A DNA stretch of 64,000 bases. Source: Utricularia gibba. Its lineage: Eukaryota; Streptophyta; Magnoliopsida; Lamiales; Lentibulariaceae. The position numbers were made by a program, and so were the translations under genes. Shown here piece after piece: positions 37,280 through 49,468 of this stretch. The stretch's first letter is position 1. Every line of letters starts with the position of its first letter. The stretch lies in the NCBI GenBank assembly GCA_002189035.1, contig NEEC01000014.1:2172501-2236500 (forward strand). The letters run 5' to 3'. The notes under the pieces were generated by a model. That model saw nothing but the letters and a program-made list of their open reading frames with translations. It ran no database searches and had not been told where the DNA came from.

Positions 37280-38594
37280 TTCTGCCTGTGCGGCTTGCGA
37301 TGTGTTTGGTGTCGCCGTTGTATATGTGAAGATGGTGCTGCAGCTTTAGAATCGGATCGGATATGTGTCTGTGCCGACGGCCTTCCATTTCGGTACCGTT
37401 TTTTCATCCGCTCTCTATATTTATACACTTTCTTAAAAAAGGAATTAGACTTCTTTGCTCCCATTTTGTCGGGCCGACATCTCAGCTCAATACCAAAAGC
37501 CCAACCCAATAAACAACCTTAGAAATAAGTTCTTAAGGTTAATATTCGTAAATAAAAAATGATTTCTACTATAAGTAATTTACAAATGAAAATTCTAAAA
37601 TCGTATACAAGCGATCGGAATCGTTAATATTAGGTAAAAAATTGAGGAAAATAATTTCAAAAAGAAAGGGGTTTGACATTTATAAAAGTGATTATTTTGA
37701 CTTTATTTCACATTAAAATAAAAATTTATTATTTAAAACGATTAAAATTCTCACATTATTATTATTATTATTAATATAACATGGTCTATTTTCTTACTTT
37801 TTTTTAAAGAATTACTCGTCAATCATACTTTATGTTGATATTATTTTTATTTATGGATTTGGGAATCTTGATGAGTAGGACACGTCATAGGCCATAGGCC
37901 TTGGCCTAAACTAATCTATTTTCCGCTCGTGGCACGCCCGTTTTGACTTTAGGGGGGACGGACTACTGTGACTAAAGCGATGGCATTATCGTCTTTTCTG
38001 TATATAACGCCGTTAGCGGTAGCGTTACGTCAACCGTCTACCCGCTCTTTTTGTTCGGCCGTTTTCTGACGTGGCGACCGTCTCCGATTTGAATTAACGG
38101 CTACGAATTCGTGTACCCCCTTCTTCTGCATACTTCTCTCTTTGGTCGTTTCATTTTTTCGAGTGCTTTGTTCTTTTGTTTAGTCAAATGTGGAACAATC
38201 ATGCCTTTTCGCTTTAATATATTTTTCTGAAGTCGACGGGAGGCGTGATCATGATCATTTTGATTGATGGGAATCGATATGATGTGATGATGGTGAACGA
38301 TTTTGATTGGTATTCGAGTGGAATTCAATTCGAAAAGCGATTTGGCTAAGCGCCTCCTTTGCCGTTTGTCCGTCCCTTTTCCTTTTGTCATTCTGAAAGA
38401 AGAATTTCACTCTGCATTTTGAACTGGGTGTGTTTGGAATCCTGGGGTTGATTTTCCCGAATTGGAAGCTGTGCGAGTTTATTTTGGACTATCCTTGGCA
38501 TTTTACATCCAAGGGAGAAAATGGGTATCCAAGATTTGTAGAGAACTTTGAAGTCTTCGGTTACCCATAATTCTGTTTGTTTGCTGGGGGTGGA
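37280..38594. other. Divergent promoter region, beta-galactosidase and kinase
   Basis: 1.3 kb, AT-rich at 37520-37860. Minus-strand open frames at 38101-38391 and 38388-38660 are lysine-rich or overlap the kinase start and are not convincing. The 5' leader of the kinase should lie in the right part. Confidence 0.55.
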
Positions 38595-41352
38595 ATGACG
38601 GTAGAAAAGGTAGGTCTGGGAAGGAAGAAAGTGATTGTGGGAGTACAATTGGATTTTCATGCTAAGGAGTTACTTGATTGGGCGCTGGTGAAAGTTGCCG
38701 ATCCTGGAGACACCGTAGTTGCTGTTCACGTATGCAAAAGTCCTGGTAACTTTAGCATGGTTGTAATGATTTCTTTTGAATGTTCTTGCGTTGTTGTTAT
38801 GGAAGATTTTATGATTCATGGAATACTGGGTCGCAGTTAGGATCACAAAAGATAAAACAGTGTTAGATGGCTATTTGAGAGACTATGAAGGACTATGCAG
38901 CAAAAACCAGGTTTCTTCTTGTAGTTATTGAACTTTGGTCATCACCTTGGTTCACATACATAATTCGATCCATGAATCTTTTCTGTTCATCGGTTGTGTA
39001 GGTTGCTCTTAGTGCTCACGTTCTGGGAGGACTTTCGAGAAGAAAAGTTCTTGTTAGGGAAGCCAAGAACCACAGGGCATCAGTTCTTATACTGGGAATA
39101 TGCAAGCACAGTGCCCTGAGGTAAGCAAGAAAGTGCATACATGCCTCAGCTTCATTGCTTTTTATTGTAAAATATTTGAATCAGCATGAAAGGTTTGGTG
39201 TGTTAATTGAATGAATAGTTTCAGGGGGTGCACTTCTGTTGCAAAGTATTGTTCAAAGATCCTGTCACCAAATGTCGAAGTTATGGCCATTGACAATGGG
39301 AAAGTTCTCTTTCACAGCAGGGGCTCTAATTTACCAGTTCAAGGTTAGATCCACTCTCTGAGTCAAGCATAGCTTACTGTTTCTCAATGGGGATCCCGTT
39401 GATGACCACAGGTCTTCTCTCTGATCCCAAGCCAAGCTTTTACATAAAACCGAACCTGGGGGAGAAATGCCGTCATCCAGAAAATACCGAATCAGATGTA
39501 TCAGAAGTCAGTAAGTTGAGTTCTGATACAAGAGACTCGAAGGTGAGCTCAAAGGAAGATGATCCTAGCCCCATCATGAGGCAACAAAAGGGTTCTCTTC
39601 GTTCGGCTGCTCTTCCTGTGGACGAGTTTATCAAACAGAGGCCTGGTTGGCCTCTCCGGATGATCAGTTCAACGAACCAACAAGCAGCAGATGCACGAAA
39701 AATGTCGGTTGTGCGATGGGTGATGAACTTGCCCTGTAGAACATCGCCCGACATATCTGGATCCAGCTCCCCCTTGAGTATAGGGGGTTCCGTGGAAGAT
39801 GGAAACGGGGATGCAGCGTCGCTGCTGAAAGAGATGGAAGATACACTCGCAAGAAATCCAGTGAGGCGCAGATTTTTCAACTACGATGTCCTTAGGGTCT
39901 CCACATGTGACTTCTCTTCAGGTAATGGTTTGAAACAGTTTTCTCGACAATGTATTACATCTCTGTATCAAAGTTCTCGAATTGCAACAGGAAATCTTAT
40001 TGGCAAAGGAGGGTCCAATTCTGTGTACAAGGGAACTCTCCCTGACGGCAAGGAAGTTGCAGTGAAGGCCTTGGCATCATCTAAAGGAGCCTGGAAGGAT
40101 TTCCTCAGGGAGTTTGACATAATGACCACGTTGGACCACGAAAGAATTTCACCACTAATCGGAGTATGTGCAGAAGGAGACAACCTCATCTCCGTTTATG
40201 ACTTCATGAAAAGAGGAAGCCTAGAAGATAATCTACATGGTACTTACCAACTGCCAAATACTGCTGCACCCTTCATAGTTTCTCTGTATTGATCTGATAT
40301 CTAGTACTGGAAAAATCAGGTAACAGAAAGGGCACCAATGTACTGCCATGGGAATCAAGATTTGAAGTAGCACTTGGGATTGCTGAAGCTCTCACCTATT
40401 TACACAGCAAATGCCCCCGCCCTGTTATTCACCGGGATGTCAAGTCTTCAAACATTATGCTGACTGATGAACTACAGCCTCAGGTGACTAACTACTCATC
40501 AAGCTAAGTTTACATCTCTCCTGTTGCTTAGGAGCATGCACTCATTTTGTGGGTCTTCTCTCTAAAGTTATGTGACTTCGGATTGGCAACATGGCGACCC
40601 ACGACGGGGCATTTCTTGTTAGATAGAGATGCTGTTGGCACATTCGGTTATCTGGCCCCTGAATATTTTCTATATGGTAGAGTCAGTGACAAGATCGATG
40701 TTTATGCTTTTGGTGTCGTACTTCTGGAGCTGCTTTCAGGGAGAAAACCTATTGACCACGAGAGAGAGAGCTTGGCCATTTGGGTAAGAACATGAATAGG
40801 TATTTCAATAAATCCTTGTTTCTTCCAGGGAGTGAGGAATTACCCGCCCTGAACTGTTTGCAGGCGAAGCCGAGGCTCGAAGCCGGAGAGTACAGCAGTT
40901 TATTAGATCCGAATCTTGAGAGAGAGAATGTAGATGAAGTTCAAATGCACAGAATGGCCGTTGCTGCATCACTGTGCCTCACCCAAGCTGCAAGGCTTCG
41001 TCCGAGCATGCAACAGGTGGTTTCAAAAACAGTGACCATGGCTGCTTCTGAACATACTCTCAGTCTGCTCTGGTTATGGTTTCCTTCATTTCAGGTACTG
41101 AGTGTACTGAAAGGAGAGGAATGGGAAGAATCTCCAACACGAAGAGCAAATGATGGGGGTTTTGTAGATGAAGGAGATGTGAGTGAATTTGATGATGAAG
41201 TTTACCCAGAATCATGCGCCGAATCGCATCTCGGCCTTGCCTTGCTCGATGTGAACGATGACTTCGCGTCGTTCAGCAGTGTGGATCACTGTAGCCCCCT
41301 CTTCCAGAGTAAGACTACTTGCTCAAGAAGAGACGATGGCGGTGATTTGTAA
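38595..41352 (+). CDS. Receptor-like cytoplasmic kinase with N-terminal USP domain (RLCK VI-like)
   Basis: Protein Ser/Thr kinase fused to a universal-stress-protein-like (adenine-nucleotide alpha-hydrolase) domain; no signal peptide or membrane helix, so cytoplasmic. Ten exons (38595-38745, 38837-38910, 39002-39120, 39225-39343, 39412-39921, 39991-40239, 40320-40483, 40568-40783, 40864-41016, 41095-41352), 670 residues. The USP domain is residues about 8-150 (KKVIVGVQLDFHAKELLDWA). The kinase domain has glycine loop NLIGKGGSNSVYKG, Lys in EVAVKAL, HRD in VIHRDVKSSNIML, DFG in LCDFGLATW, and GTFGYLAPEYFLYGRVSDK. All catalytic residues are present, so it should be active. The 39922-39990 intron is 69 nt, in frame and stop-free, so retention would insert 23 residues just before the glycine loop. 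Confidence 0.92.
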
Positions 41353-42119
41353 ATTTACTCATTTTATTAATAATAAAAAATTTTGATTCTTGAATGGTTA
41401 ATGAGTTTAATTAGTATTTAAACCTTGTTTAGAGAATCTTAATTATTGTAGATGGGCCGGGCCCATGTGTGTATCTAGAGACGGCCCAAAATATGGTGAC
41501 TAAGCAACCCAATATGATAGCTGGGTTTGGGCGCACTGCGAGGAAATATCCTGAAAAAGGAGGCCACGTGGCAGACGACGACATGGAAGTGGGGGAAGGG
41601 TATTTAAGGAATTGTTGTGCCGTAATCCGTGTTTTATGCGGAGACTCAGAGTCGTAAATCACCCCGTAGTTTGTGGTTGAAGATGAGGTTTTATATGGAT
41701 CGTCGTGAGAAGGATAACGAAGGCAGGAGTCTTTAGTCCTTACGAATTGCGTTAATCAGCAGGGGGATTTTTTCCTTCCGTCAATTGACTGGCTTCATCT
41801 GAGTGCTAGTGAGTAACCGCTTTTGTAGGGTTCGTTTCTATTTTTCAGAGAAACCATCTTGATTACCTGCTTCCAGATGCGTAATATCTTTGTGGGTTTT
41901 GAATTGTTCGAAGACTCTATCGTGCATTTTGTGTTCATAAATTATGGTTTTTCTGCGTTGTATTGCGTTTGTGTTCAACTCGTGTTTTTTTTTTGTCTTG
42001 CTATGTGCCTTTTTTTCCTTTTCTGGTTAATTTGCGTTTTGATGGTAATATCATTGCGATTACTTTTGGGTATGCATTCTGAAATAATTAATTGGCTTAC
42101 CTTTGGGCTTCTTGTAGAA
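41353..42119 (+). promoter_or_regulatory. Promoter and 5' leader of the bZIP gene
   Basis: A TGGGCC/GGGCCCAT pair lies at about 41454-41465 and a TATTTAA box at 41601-41607, followed by a leader that is probably spliced, with acceptor TTCTTGTAG at about 42109-42117, just before ATG 42120. A 5' leader intron is common in group-F bZIP genes. Exact transcription start is unknown. Confidence 0.5.
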
Positions 42120-42154
42120 ATGGACGATGGGGAACTTGATCCCCAAATGATCAA

Positions 42155-43091
42155 ATGTTATCCTGCTTGGATGTAGCTAGTGCTCCGAGCACTTGTTCTT
42201 TTGACATAGATGAGTTTCTAGATAGGACCCAAGTTTGCAATGATGCTCTTGGTCGAACAGAGGCTTACACTGATGTTCTTGGTCGAACGCAAGCTTGTAC
42301 CCATGCTCATGCTTGCAATCCGTCTGGACCAGATAAATCGCACACTCATACTTGTATTCATGTGCACACCCAAATTATGCCCTCTCATGATGAAACCCAA
42401 GCCCCTAGCGATGAAACTGCGGAGTCACTGGAGAAAAAGTCGAAGAAAAAGCCTTTAGGTAACCGTGAAGCTGTACGCAAGTACAGAGAAAAGAAGAAAG
42501 CTAGAACGGCATCTTTGGAGGATGAAGTTGTGAAATTGAGAGCTATAAACCAGCAGCTTATGAAGAGACTGCAAAGCCAAGCTCTGTTAGAGGCTGAGGT
42601 TGCTCGGCTTAAGTGCTTGCTTGTTGATATTAGAGGGAGAATTGAGGGTGAAATTGGTTCTTTTCCATACCAGAACCAAAGCAAGGGTGTAGATTTATAT
42701 CAAAACATTGCCGATCCTACTATTCCAGGCACATACATGATGAATCCCTGTAACATGCAAAGTAACGATCCTCTTTATTGCCTCAGGCAGGGATCGGAGA
42801 CAGGAGCATTAGATGATCAGAGACCAGGGGAATGTGGTTTTGATAATGTTCAGTGTTCTGGTAGTCAGAGTTCCAGTCTTAAGGGACTCCTGGACTGTCC
42901 ATCTGCCAATGTTAGCCCTGCTACCAGGAGGAGAGGTGACCTCTCTCTCTTGCTTTTTTAATTAACCTTCCGCTTTTTGCTGGTAGCCGATAAGGGTTTT
43001 CGTTGTTTGTTGAACTTCTGTTTGATTGCTACCCTCTTTCTTATTTCTCCTCTTGTGTCAACCAGGACCTTGCAAATCAATGGCACTTTAA
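42155..43091 (+). CDS. Group-F bZIP transcription factor (bZIP19/bZIP23-like zinc sensor)
   Basis: Nuclear factor of the zinc-deficiency response, activating ZIP transporter genes when zinc is low; zinc is sensed by a Cys/His-rich motif. That motif is visible: TQACTHAHACNPSGPDKSHT followed by HTCIHVHTQI. The basic region and zipper are NREAVRKYREKKKARTASLE, EDEVVKLRAINQQLMKRLQ and AEVARLKCLLVDIRGRIEGE. Exons 42155-42935 and 43066-43091 give 268 residues ending PCKSMAL; reading through without splicing ends nearby at 42961. The conserved family N terminus MDDGELD is encoded at 42120 but in another frame: one base added in the C run 42141-42144 would fuse it to the rest. The model therefore starts at the next in-frame ATG, 42155. 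Confidence 0.88.
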
Positions 43092-45216
43092 AAGTTCTAG
43101 TTAGCTGGAAACAAGTAATTAAATGAAGGTTTGCTCATCCCTGAATTGTTGCTTCTCTTCTCCTGGGCTTTGTTGATTTTACACAACGTGATGTGAACAG
43201 AATAAGACAAAACAATAGGCCCAGTCCATGCTTAGCAGTCCCTAGGAAGAGTTTCTCAAGTTTTCTTTCTTTCTTTTTGAAGTTGGGAAGGTGATCATGC
43301 ATGGGGTTTCCCAGGTTTCTATGTGTAATTCCAAGCATGTGATCTAGGAGTTGGTACACTGGGGTGTACGCATGTGTAATCGGTATACACACAAGCCGAT
43401 TTGTATTGTTTCAAATCATAATGATTAATCAATTGTTGTTGGTTCAATTCAGTTAAACAGTTTGGTGGTTCTATTTCCCACTCTTGGATCCGACATGGGA
43501 TTCAACCACTTTGTATGATGGATGCATGTGCATTGAGATTCCATTTCCAGGCACATGGGATGCCCTGTGAGCCCGGGCACATCCACCCGTGCATCATCAT
43601 CTTCAGACCTAACCCCTGTTTTCTTTTCCACTTTGGTTTGTTTATTTACGGATACTTTTGTTGGATGCTTTTCGTTTCCCACAGGATGAGAGGATGCCTC
43701 CAGACGGTCACTGGGTGCTGTGTATATTACGCACTATGAACGGAACTTGTGCGGACCGCGGGGGTGAGTGGTGTGCCCGCATGGGGACCTCGAGAAATGG
43801 TGGATTAGTGATTGAGAATAATAGGATGGGGAAAAGGGGGCCTTGAGGCGAAGAATGAGTTATTGCTTCAGGTTGTGGACAGTCACCCAACTGGGTGGAA
43901 AGAACGGTTCATTTAAGATTTGAGAGAAAAGAGTCCCCTGGACCATCCCTCTCAGCCTCAGGCACAGAGGGAGGGAAAGAAGGAAGAGTGTGGTCACTCT
44001 GCTACTAAAAATAATCCCCCAATTATCCTATCGGCTTTGACTGCAACCTGCAACTGCAACCCATTCATTTCCTCTTCTCTACTTTCTTGTTCTCTGTTCA
44101 TTATTCCAACCGCCCGCTACTCTTCATTCCTCTTCCTCTCTGTGTAATTTGAGTGGTGTTTAGTACAATGTAGCTCCGAGTTCCCTTGGGTCATTTGGCT
44201 ACGCGAGACAGAAAGAGAAGAAAGGCAGTGGCGGTGGTGAAGGAACAGGGTTAACCTTGGATGGGCATTGAGTGGCGTGTGGCTAGATGATATCCTGTCA
44301 CCATGAACTGGTTTGCCTCCCGCTCACCCAGTCCCCACGCCCCCAGTCTCGGTCTGCAAGTAAGTTTTATTATTCCATCCATGGTGAAGCCCCATCCACG
44401 AGGACCACTGGCTTCAAAGTGCAGCGTGGTAGCTAGTAGCTAGTAGCTAGCTAGTTGGGGGGCGAGGGATCCCGATCCCCAACATTGCACAAGAATCTGC
44501 GCCCTGTCTCCCCAGGCATAACGCCAAAAGGGAATCATTGACCACCACCATGTTTCTTTTTTCACCGTTGCTCCCTTTTAGAGAGAGAGAGAGAGAGAGG
44601 AGAGGGAATCGGAATCGGCAAGGGGGGAATGTCGATGGAGGGTTCAGCTCAGCAGCACAGCCATTGGCATTACTCTCCTGGTCCAAACCCGAGGCGCCTT
44701 TCAACCCGGTAACTCTCCTCTCAGGTTTCTTTCAACTTTTCGGGATCATGACTACTGCAACGGGCACCACAACCCTGTCCGCCCACCCCCTTTCCTTTTA
44801 AGGAAATAATTTTGAAAAAAACGACAACTGAAATAAAGAATTATTTTTCCTCATTTTAGTACCCTGAGTTCACCGGCTAATTCAAGTTAAACGTGCTTAA
44901 GAATGGATTAAAAAGCGAAATATGAAAGGGCCCACCTACGAATTAATTGAATTTCCTCATTTCTTTCATTTTTTTTGGGCACGAGGGCGGCCCCAGTTGG
45001 GTTGAATGATTTCACGAGAATTCCCCATGTCACGTGACCCCACCCACCCCCTGGAAAACAATTTCTCATGCTCCTTCCTTCATTCACCCACGCTGGCTTT
45101 TGTTATTTCCCACTGCGCCCCTTTTTCAATGTGCTTCAGTCTCCCTATTTAGCCTGCCCCCATGCGTCTCCTCTCTCGTCAAACTCCCCGGAACTAACAG
45201 GATTGATTGAGTTTTC
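43092..45216. other. Intergenic, 2.1 kb, repeat-bearing
   Basis: No supported gene. Contains a TAGC-rich run near 44430-44455 and a (GA)n run at 44580-44600. Open frames at 43449-43890 and 44447-44801 are low-complexity or overlap on both strands. The right end carries the promoter of the RING gene, with pyrimidine-rich leader sequence. Confidence 0.55.
44580..44600. repeat. (GA)n microsatellite
   Basis: Run of about ten GA units within the intergenic region left of the RING gene. Confidence 0.8.
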
Positions 45217-46008
45217 ATGGCGGTGCAGGCGCAGACGGTGTACTCATCGGCTCTTGTTTCCCAGGATTTGGTCGGTCAGGGGAACAGCGATTACGGTAAT
45301 CTGACCCATCTCCAGTACGTGGGTACTGAGTATTTCTCCCAGAACGCCGTTTCTGCTTATTTCCAAAATCAAAGAACGGGGATGGAGTTCTTGCTCAACG
45401 CCCAGGTAGGATCAGTGGATGTGATCAGTCAGTCCCCTGATTATTGTTGTTATTTTGTTTTGCTTCTCCGGTTTCTTGAACGTGGATGTCGTCGGTTTTC
45501 AGAGCGAGAAGCTGAGCCGGGCTCTACAGGAGCAGCGGTGGCTGCAAATACACTCCCTATTGCAGAAACACGAACCCAGGATCCGTTTCCTGATCAAGGC
45601 GAAAGAGGATGAGATCGCGAGAGCGTGGAGGAGACGGATGGAATTGGAGGAAATCGCGACAAGGGTCGAAATGGAGAAAGAGAGTTGGCAGAAAATCGCC
45701 AAGGAAAAGGAAGCGGCGATAGTGTGTCTAATGGCGGAGCAGATGAAGCTGGAAGGCGGAGGCATGGGCAGCGGCGACACCGAGTCGCGGTGCTCCTCCG
45801 CTTCTCCCTCCCGCAGGCGGATCTGAATTCGGAAGGGATACAGAAAACGAGGAGGTGCAGGATTTGCCAGTGTCGGGAATCGTGCGTCATTATGCTTCCG
45901 TGCAGGCATCTTTGTTGCTGCGCTCAGTGCGACCCTTTCCTCCAGTTTTGTCCCGTGTGTAAGCTGTCGAAGAGAGCAAGTTTCGAGGCCTTCCTCCCCT
46001 CCCACTAA
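45217..46008 (+). CDS. BOI-type RING E3 ubiquitin ligase, frame-broken before the RING
   Basis: Probable E3 ligase of the BOI/BRG group, linked in Arabidopsis to defence and cell-death control. Exons 45217-45405 and 45503-46008. Residues 1-63 (MAVQAQTVYSSALVSQDL) and the following coiled-coil (EKLSRALQEQRWLQIHSLL, IARAWRRRMELEEIATRVE) are in one frame, which meets a stop at 45824-45826. The C-terminal RING, CRICQCRESCVIMLPCRHL through FCPVCKLSKRA and the stop at 46006-46008, is in another frame. No intron with normal borders explains the change; one missing base between about 45750 and 45826, for instance in the C runs 45806-45812, would. Either the gene is recently broken or the assembly lacks a base. 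RING identity is clear. Confidence 0.8.
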
Positions 46009-46851
46009 ACATCATCTATCTCATCTCATCTCCGGCCCTGTATGTTAGAGGCGCGTAGAGCAGCCCACCCACTCCTCCTCCTCCGGCGTATCTTACTTGA
46101 CTTTCCGGCGCTTGCTTGCGGGAGATGATGCCTACTGCCTACTGCCTATTGCATAGTGACTACCGAGTAGCGTTACCAAGCAAGAAATACCCCCAATCAA
46201 TCCAATACTCCTCCTCAGCCTGCGCCTGCCTACCAACGAAAAGCACCAACACTACTCCCTCCTCCTCCACCGCGCTCATTATTTTCTTTAATTATATTTA
46301 TCAGGAGATATTAGATAAAATAAAAATTATTTCTAAATTTCCAAAAAAGCTTGCATTTGGCACTCGAAGAGAGAGTGCCAACGAACCGCTTTCCCTTAAT
46401 TCATATTGACTCAATAATGCGCACATCACTGGCATGGCATGATGGCATTATTGTTTTCCCTTATTAATTTTTTTGTCCCGGATATTAAAAAAAAAGGACA
46501 AGACAAAGATGGGAGGCAGAGTCACTGGCTGGAACTGAAAGGAAAGGAAAGGAAAGTGTCGAGCCCTGTCTTTTCGAGGAAAAAGGATCCTCCCCGCCCC
46601 TCCCACGTCAGGTCCCTCTTTTTGCTCATCATAACCACCCGCCTTGTCATATCATGTCATGTATGCATCCAAGTAATTATGTCCATCAAATAATCATTCA
46701 AAAAAATTAACTGGTTGGACGGGCCCCGTGCAAGGCCCAATTTGGTGCTTATGGCCCAAGACTGTGATTGGTCCAGGTCGGACGCTGCGCTGCTGGGAAC
46801 TGCTTTGCTATTCGCTGGGGCGGGCTCTAGCCTCCAACATTGCGGGACGTG
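46009..46851. other. Intergenic, HGSNAT-like gene promoter
   Basis: No gene. GGGCCCCG, AGGCCCAATT and TGGCCCAAG at about 46721-46760 are site II-like motifs 90-130 bp upstream of the next start codon. A (GGAAA)n run lies near 46540. Confidence 0.5.
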
Positions 46852-49468
46852 ATGGCGGAGATTGAGCCGCTGCTGGAGGTGGGTCCCACCCTTCACGAGG
46901 AAGACGCGGGGGAGTTCGTAGAGCTGCCGGCCTCCGCCACGATAACCGTTGTGGAGAAAGAGAAGGCTGCTCGTGTCGCTTCGCTCGATGTTTTCCGAGG
47001 CCTCTCTGTTCTCGTAACGCCCTTTGGACTATTGATTTGGGGTTTTTTTTTTCTGTTGCGATGACTTCATTCGTGGGAGTTTTTTTTTCAGCTGATGATC
47101 ATCGTTGATTATGCCGGTGCTCTGTGCCCCTCGATTTCTCATGCTCCTTGGAATGGTGTGCATTTGGCCGATTTAGTGATGCCGTTTTTTCTTTTCATTG
47201 TCGGAGTGTCTGTTGCTCTAGTTTACAAGGTGAATATTCCCGTTGTTGTTGCCGTTCTGCTTTTCTAGTTGAATGCATCAAAATTCTCTTTTTCGGTTTA
47301 CATGAATCGCAGAGGGTTTCGAATAAGACTGAAGCTACATTGAAGGCTCTACATAGAGCACTGAAGCTATTCCTCCTCGGCATTTTTCTTCAAGGTAAAA
47401 CAGCTTTCTTAATCATGTCCTATGGCAATAAAATGCTGGAATTACTAAATGGATCCCTTCAGTGTAATATTACCAGTAAATGTGGATACACAGGCATGTA
47501 TTTGTAATTGGAGCTCTAGTTATTCTCAGGAGGATATTTTCATGGTGTCAATACCTTGACATATGGAGTGGCCGTCGAGAATATACGCTTCCTAGGCATC
47601 TTACAGGTTTGTTTCTACTAAAGAGAAACGGATAATTTTTTTCCTAAACATATTAAATTAGCTGGGTCACCTTGTGAAAATTTTTTTGTGTAGCAGCACC
47701 GAGCGCGAAACATGTTCTACATTTTCTTTTCTTATAACTGGAAATTTTGTCTGTAGCGTAGAGAATAGCAATCGGATATGTGGTGGCTGGATTATGTGAA
47801 ATATGGCTTCCTCATAAGAGTTGGAGTGGCAATGTTTTATCCACAAAGTATATTTGGCATTGGTGAGTTAATACGTCATATCTTGGTTGCACCTGACCAT
47901 CGCAAGTTTCGTTCTTTTTAAGTCGAATTTTGACATATGCCTTTGTTGTGCTGACATTATAGGTGCACGATGCTATTGCTATGTGGTGCATATTTGGGGC
48001 TTCTGTATGGAATGTATGTTCCAAGTTGGCAGTTCAATAAATTGCTGCCAGAATCCTCTTCATTGATTTCCAATGACAGCTTTTCATATATAGTAAGCAG
48101 AAAAGAGAGGCCAAATAATATATCTGTCTTTTTTTTTTTTTTTTTTTTGTTATGCATCTCCATTCTGAACTTTTAGCACAGTTTTCTCAATATTTCCTTA
48201 ATCGAAGGTCAAGTGCTCAGTAAGAGGTGACCTTGGTCCTGCATGCAATTCTGCTGGTATGATTGATCGTTACTTTTTAGGAATTAATCACCTTCATTCG
48301 AGGCCTGTGTATCGGGCGCTAAAGGTATCTTTTTTTCAGAGCATTCAGCTTTGGTGTTTGGATTACACAAAAAACTAACATCATGCATTTAGGAATGCAA
48401 CATGTCACGCCAAGGCCAGTTTCCGGAAACTGCTCCTTCGTGGTGTCATGCTCCTTTTGATCCTGAAGGCATTTTAAGGTAACAAAACGAGATAGCCTTT
48501 TTTCTTTGTTTTTGGCGGATGATTTAGAAATCATCTGTAGGAAAAGTAAAGAGCGATTTGTCGCACCCTGTATCACATCGAATTGTTTTTTCTGTGGCCT
48601 CCTTTCTTACTTTGGTCTTCATTGACGTCAAATTTTGATTTCAGTTCACTTTCTGCTTCTGTTACTTGCATCATCGGACTCCAGTTCGGTCACACGCTTA
48701 CGCAAGTACAGGTATGGCGCCATCCTTCTATTACTATTATCGTCTCCGATTTTCACTTCACAAGGAGTATTTTCAAATTGTGTTACTCTTTTTTTTTTTA
48801 TGAAATTCATTGCAAATTTTAGAAATAGACAATCTTTGTTTTTCAGAACCACAAAGAAAGGCTGCGGAATTGGTCTACTCTTTCAATCTCAGCCATGGCC
48901 CTCGGCCTAGTACTGACCATTTTAGGTACTGAACTCCTATTCTACTTCAACAACGTTGTTTAAACTGGGTTCCCCTTGTGTAACTAATTTTACTTCTGAC
49001 CCACACTCCTGGTTGGTGTTCAGGAATGCCGCTGAACAAATCTTTATACACAACCAGTTATCTGTTGGTCACTTCAGCTTCCGCTGGAATCACTTTTTGC
49101 CTACTTTACTTGCTGGCAAGCCTCATCTTCAGTCATATCATGCTCATTAACTGCTTTCCATAGCTTTTTAAAGTTGATGGGAAGTCCGCTATGATCAGGT
49201 TGACGTGTGTGGTTGGAAATGGCTGACTTGTGTGCTGGAATGGATGGGCAAGCATTCCCTCGGCATCTTTATCCTCATAGCCTCGGATATGATAATCATA
49301 TTTGCGCAAGGGTTCTATCTCGAAACTCCTGACAATAACATTGTAAGTGGTGTCACATTTTATTTATTTTTTTATCAATCTCTTCTGAGAAGCCATGCCA
49401 AATGGGCTAATCATTCATGTCTTCCCAAATAGGTGCAATGGTTCCGAAAATTGTTTGTGCACACGTGA
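46852..49468 (+). CDS. Heparan-alpha-glucosaminide N-acetyltransferase-like membrane protein
   Basis: Plant homologue of lysosomal HGSNAT, a multi-pass acyltransferase (DUF1624/DUF5009 group); plants lack heparan sulfate, so the real substrate is unknown. Thirteen exons: 46852-47013, 47092-47229, 47313-47394, 47530-47606, 47762-47862, 47963-48092, 48208-48324, 48393-48478, 48645-48711, 48847-48925, 49024-49115, 49199-49342 and 49433-49468, in phase for 436 residues. The start is ATG 46852. Family blocks are RVASLDVFRGLSVL, HAPWNGVHLADLVMPFFLFI, GYFHGVNTLTYGVAVENIR, IRFLGILQRIAIGYVVAGL and LEWMGKHSLGIFILIASDM. About ten hydrophobic helices are spread along it. The intron at 49116-49198 begins GC, not GT; only that choice keeps YLL-VDVCGWKW in frame. 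Confidence 0.88.

Noticed and set aside
45725-45818. Short intron to explain the RING frame change
   Set aside because: Every GT or GC donor tried with the CCCGCAG acceptor gives either a stop or the wrong frame, and most are shorter than plant introns.
45499-46005. 168-codon antisense open frame over the RING gene
   Set aside because: It is a GC-driven mirror of the coding strand with no family resemblance.
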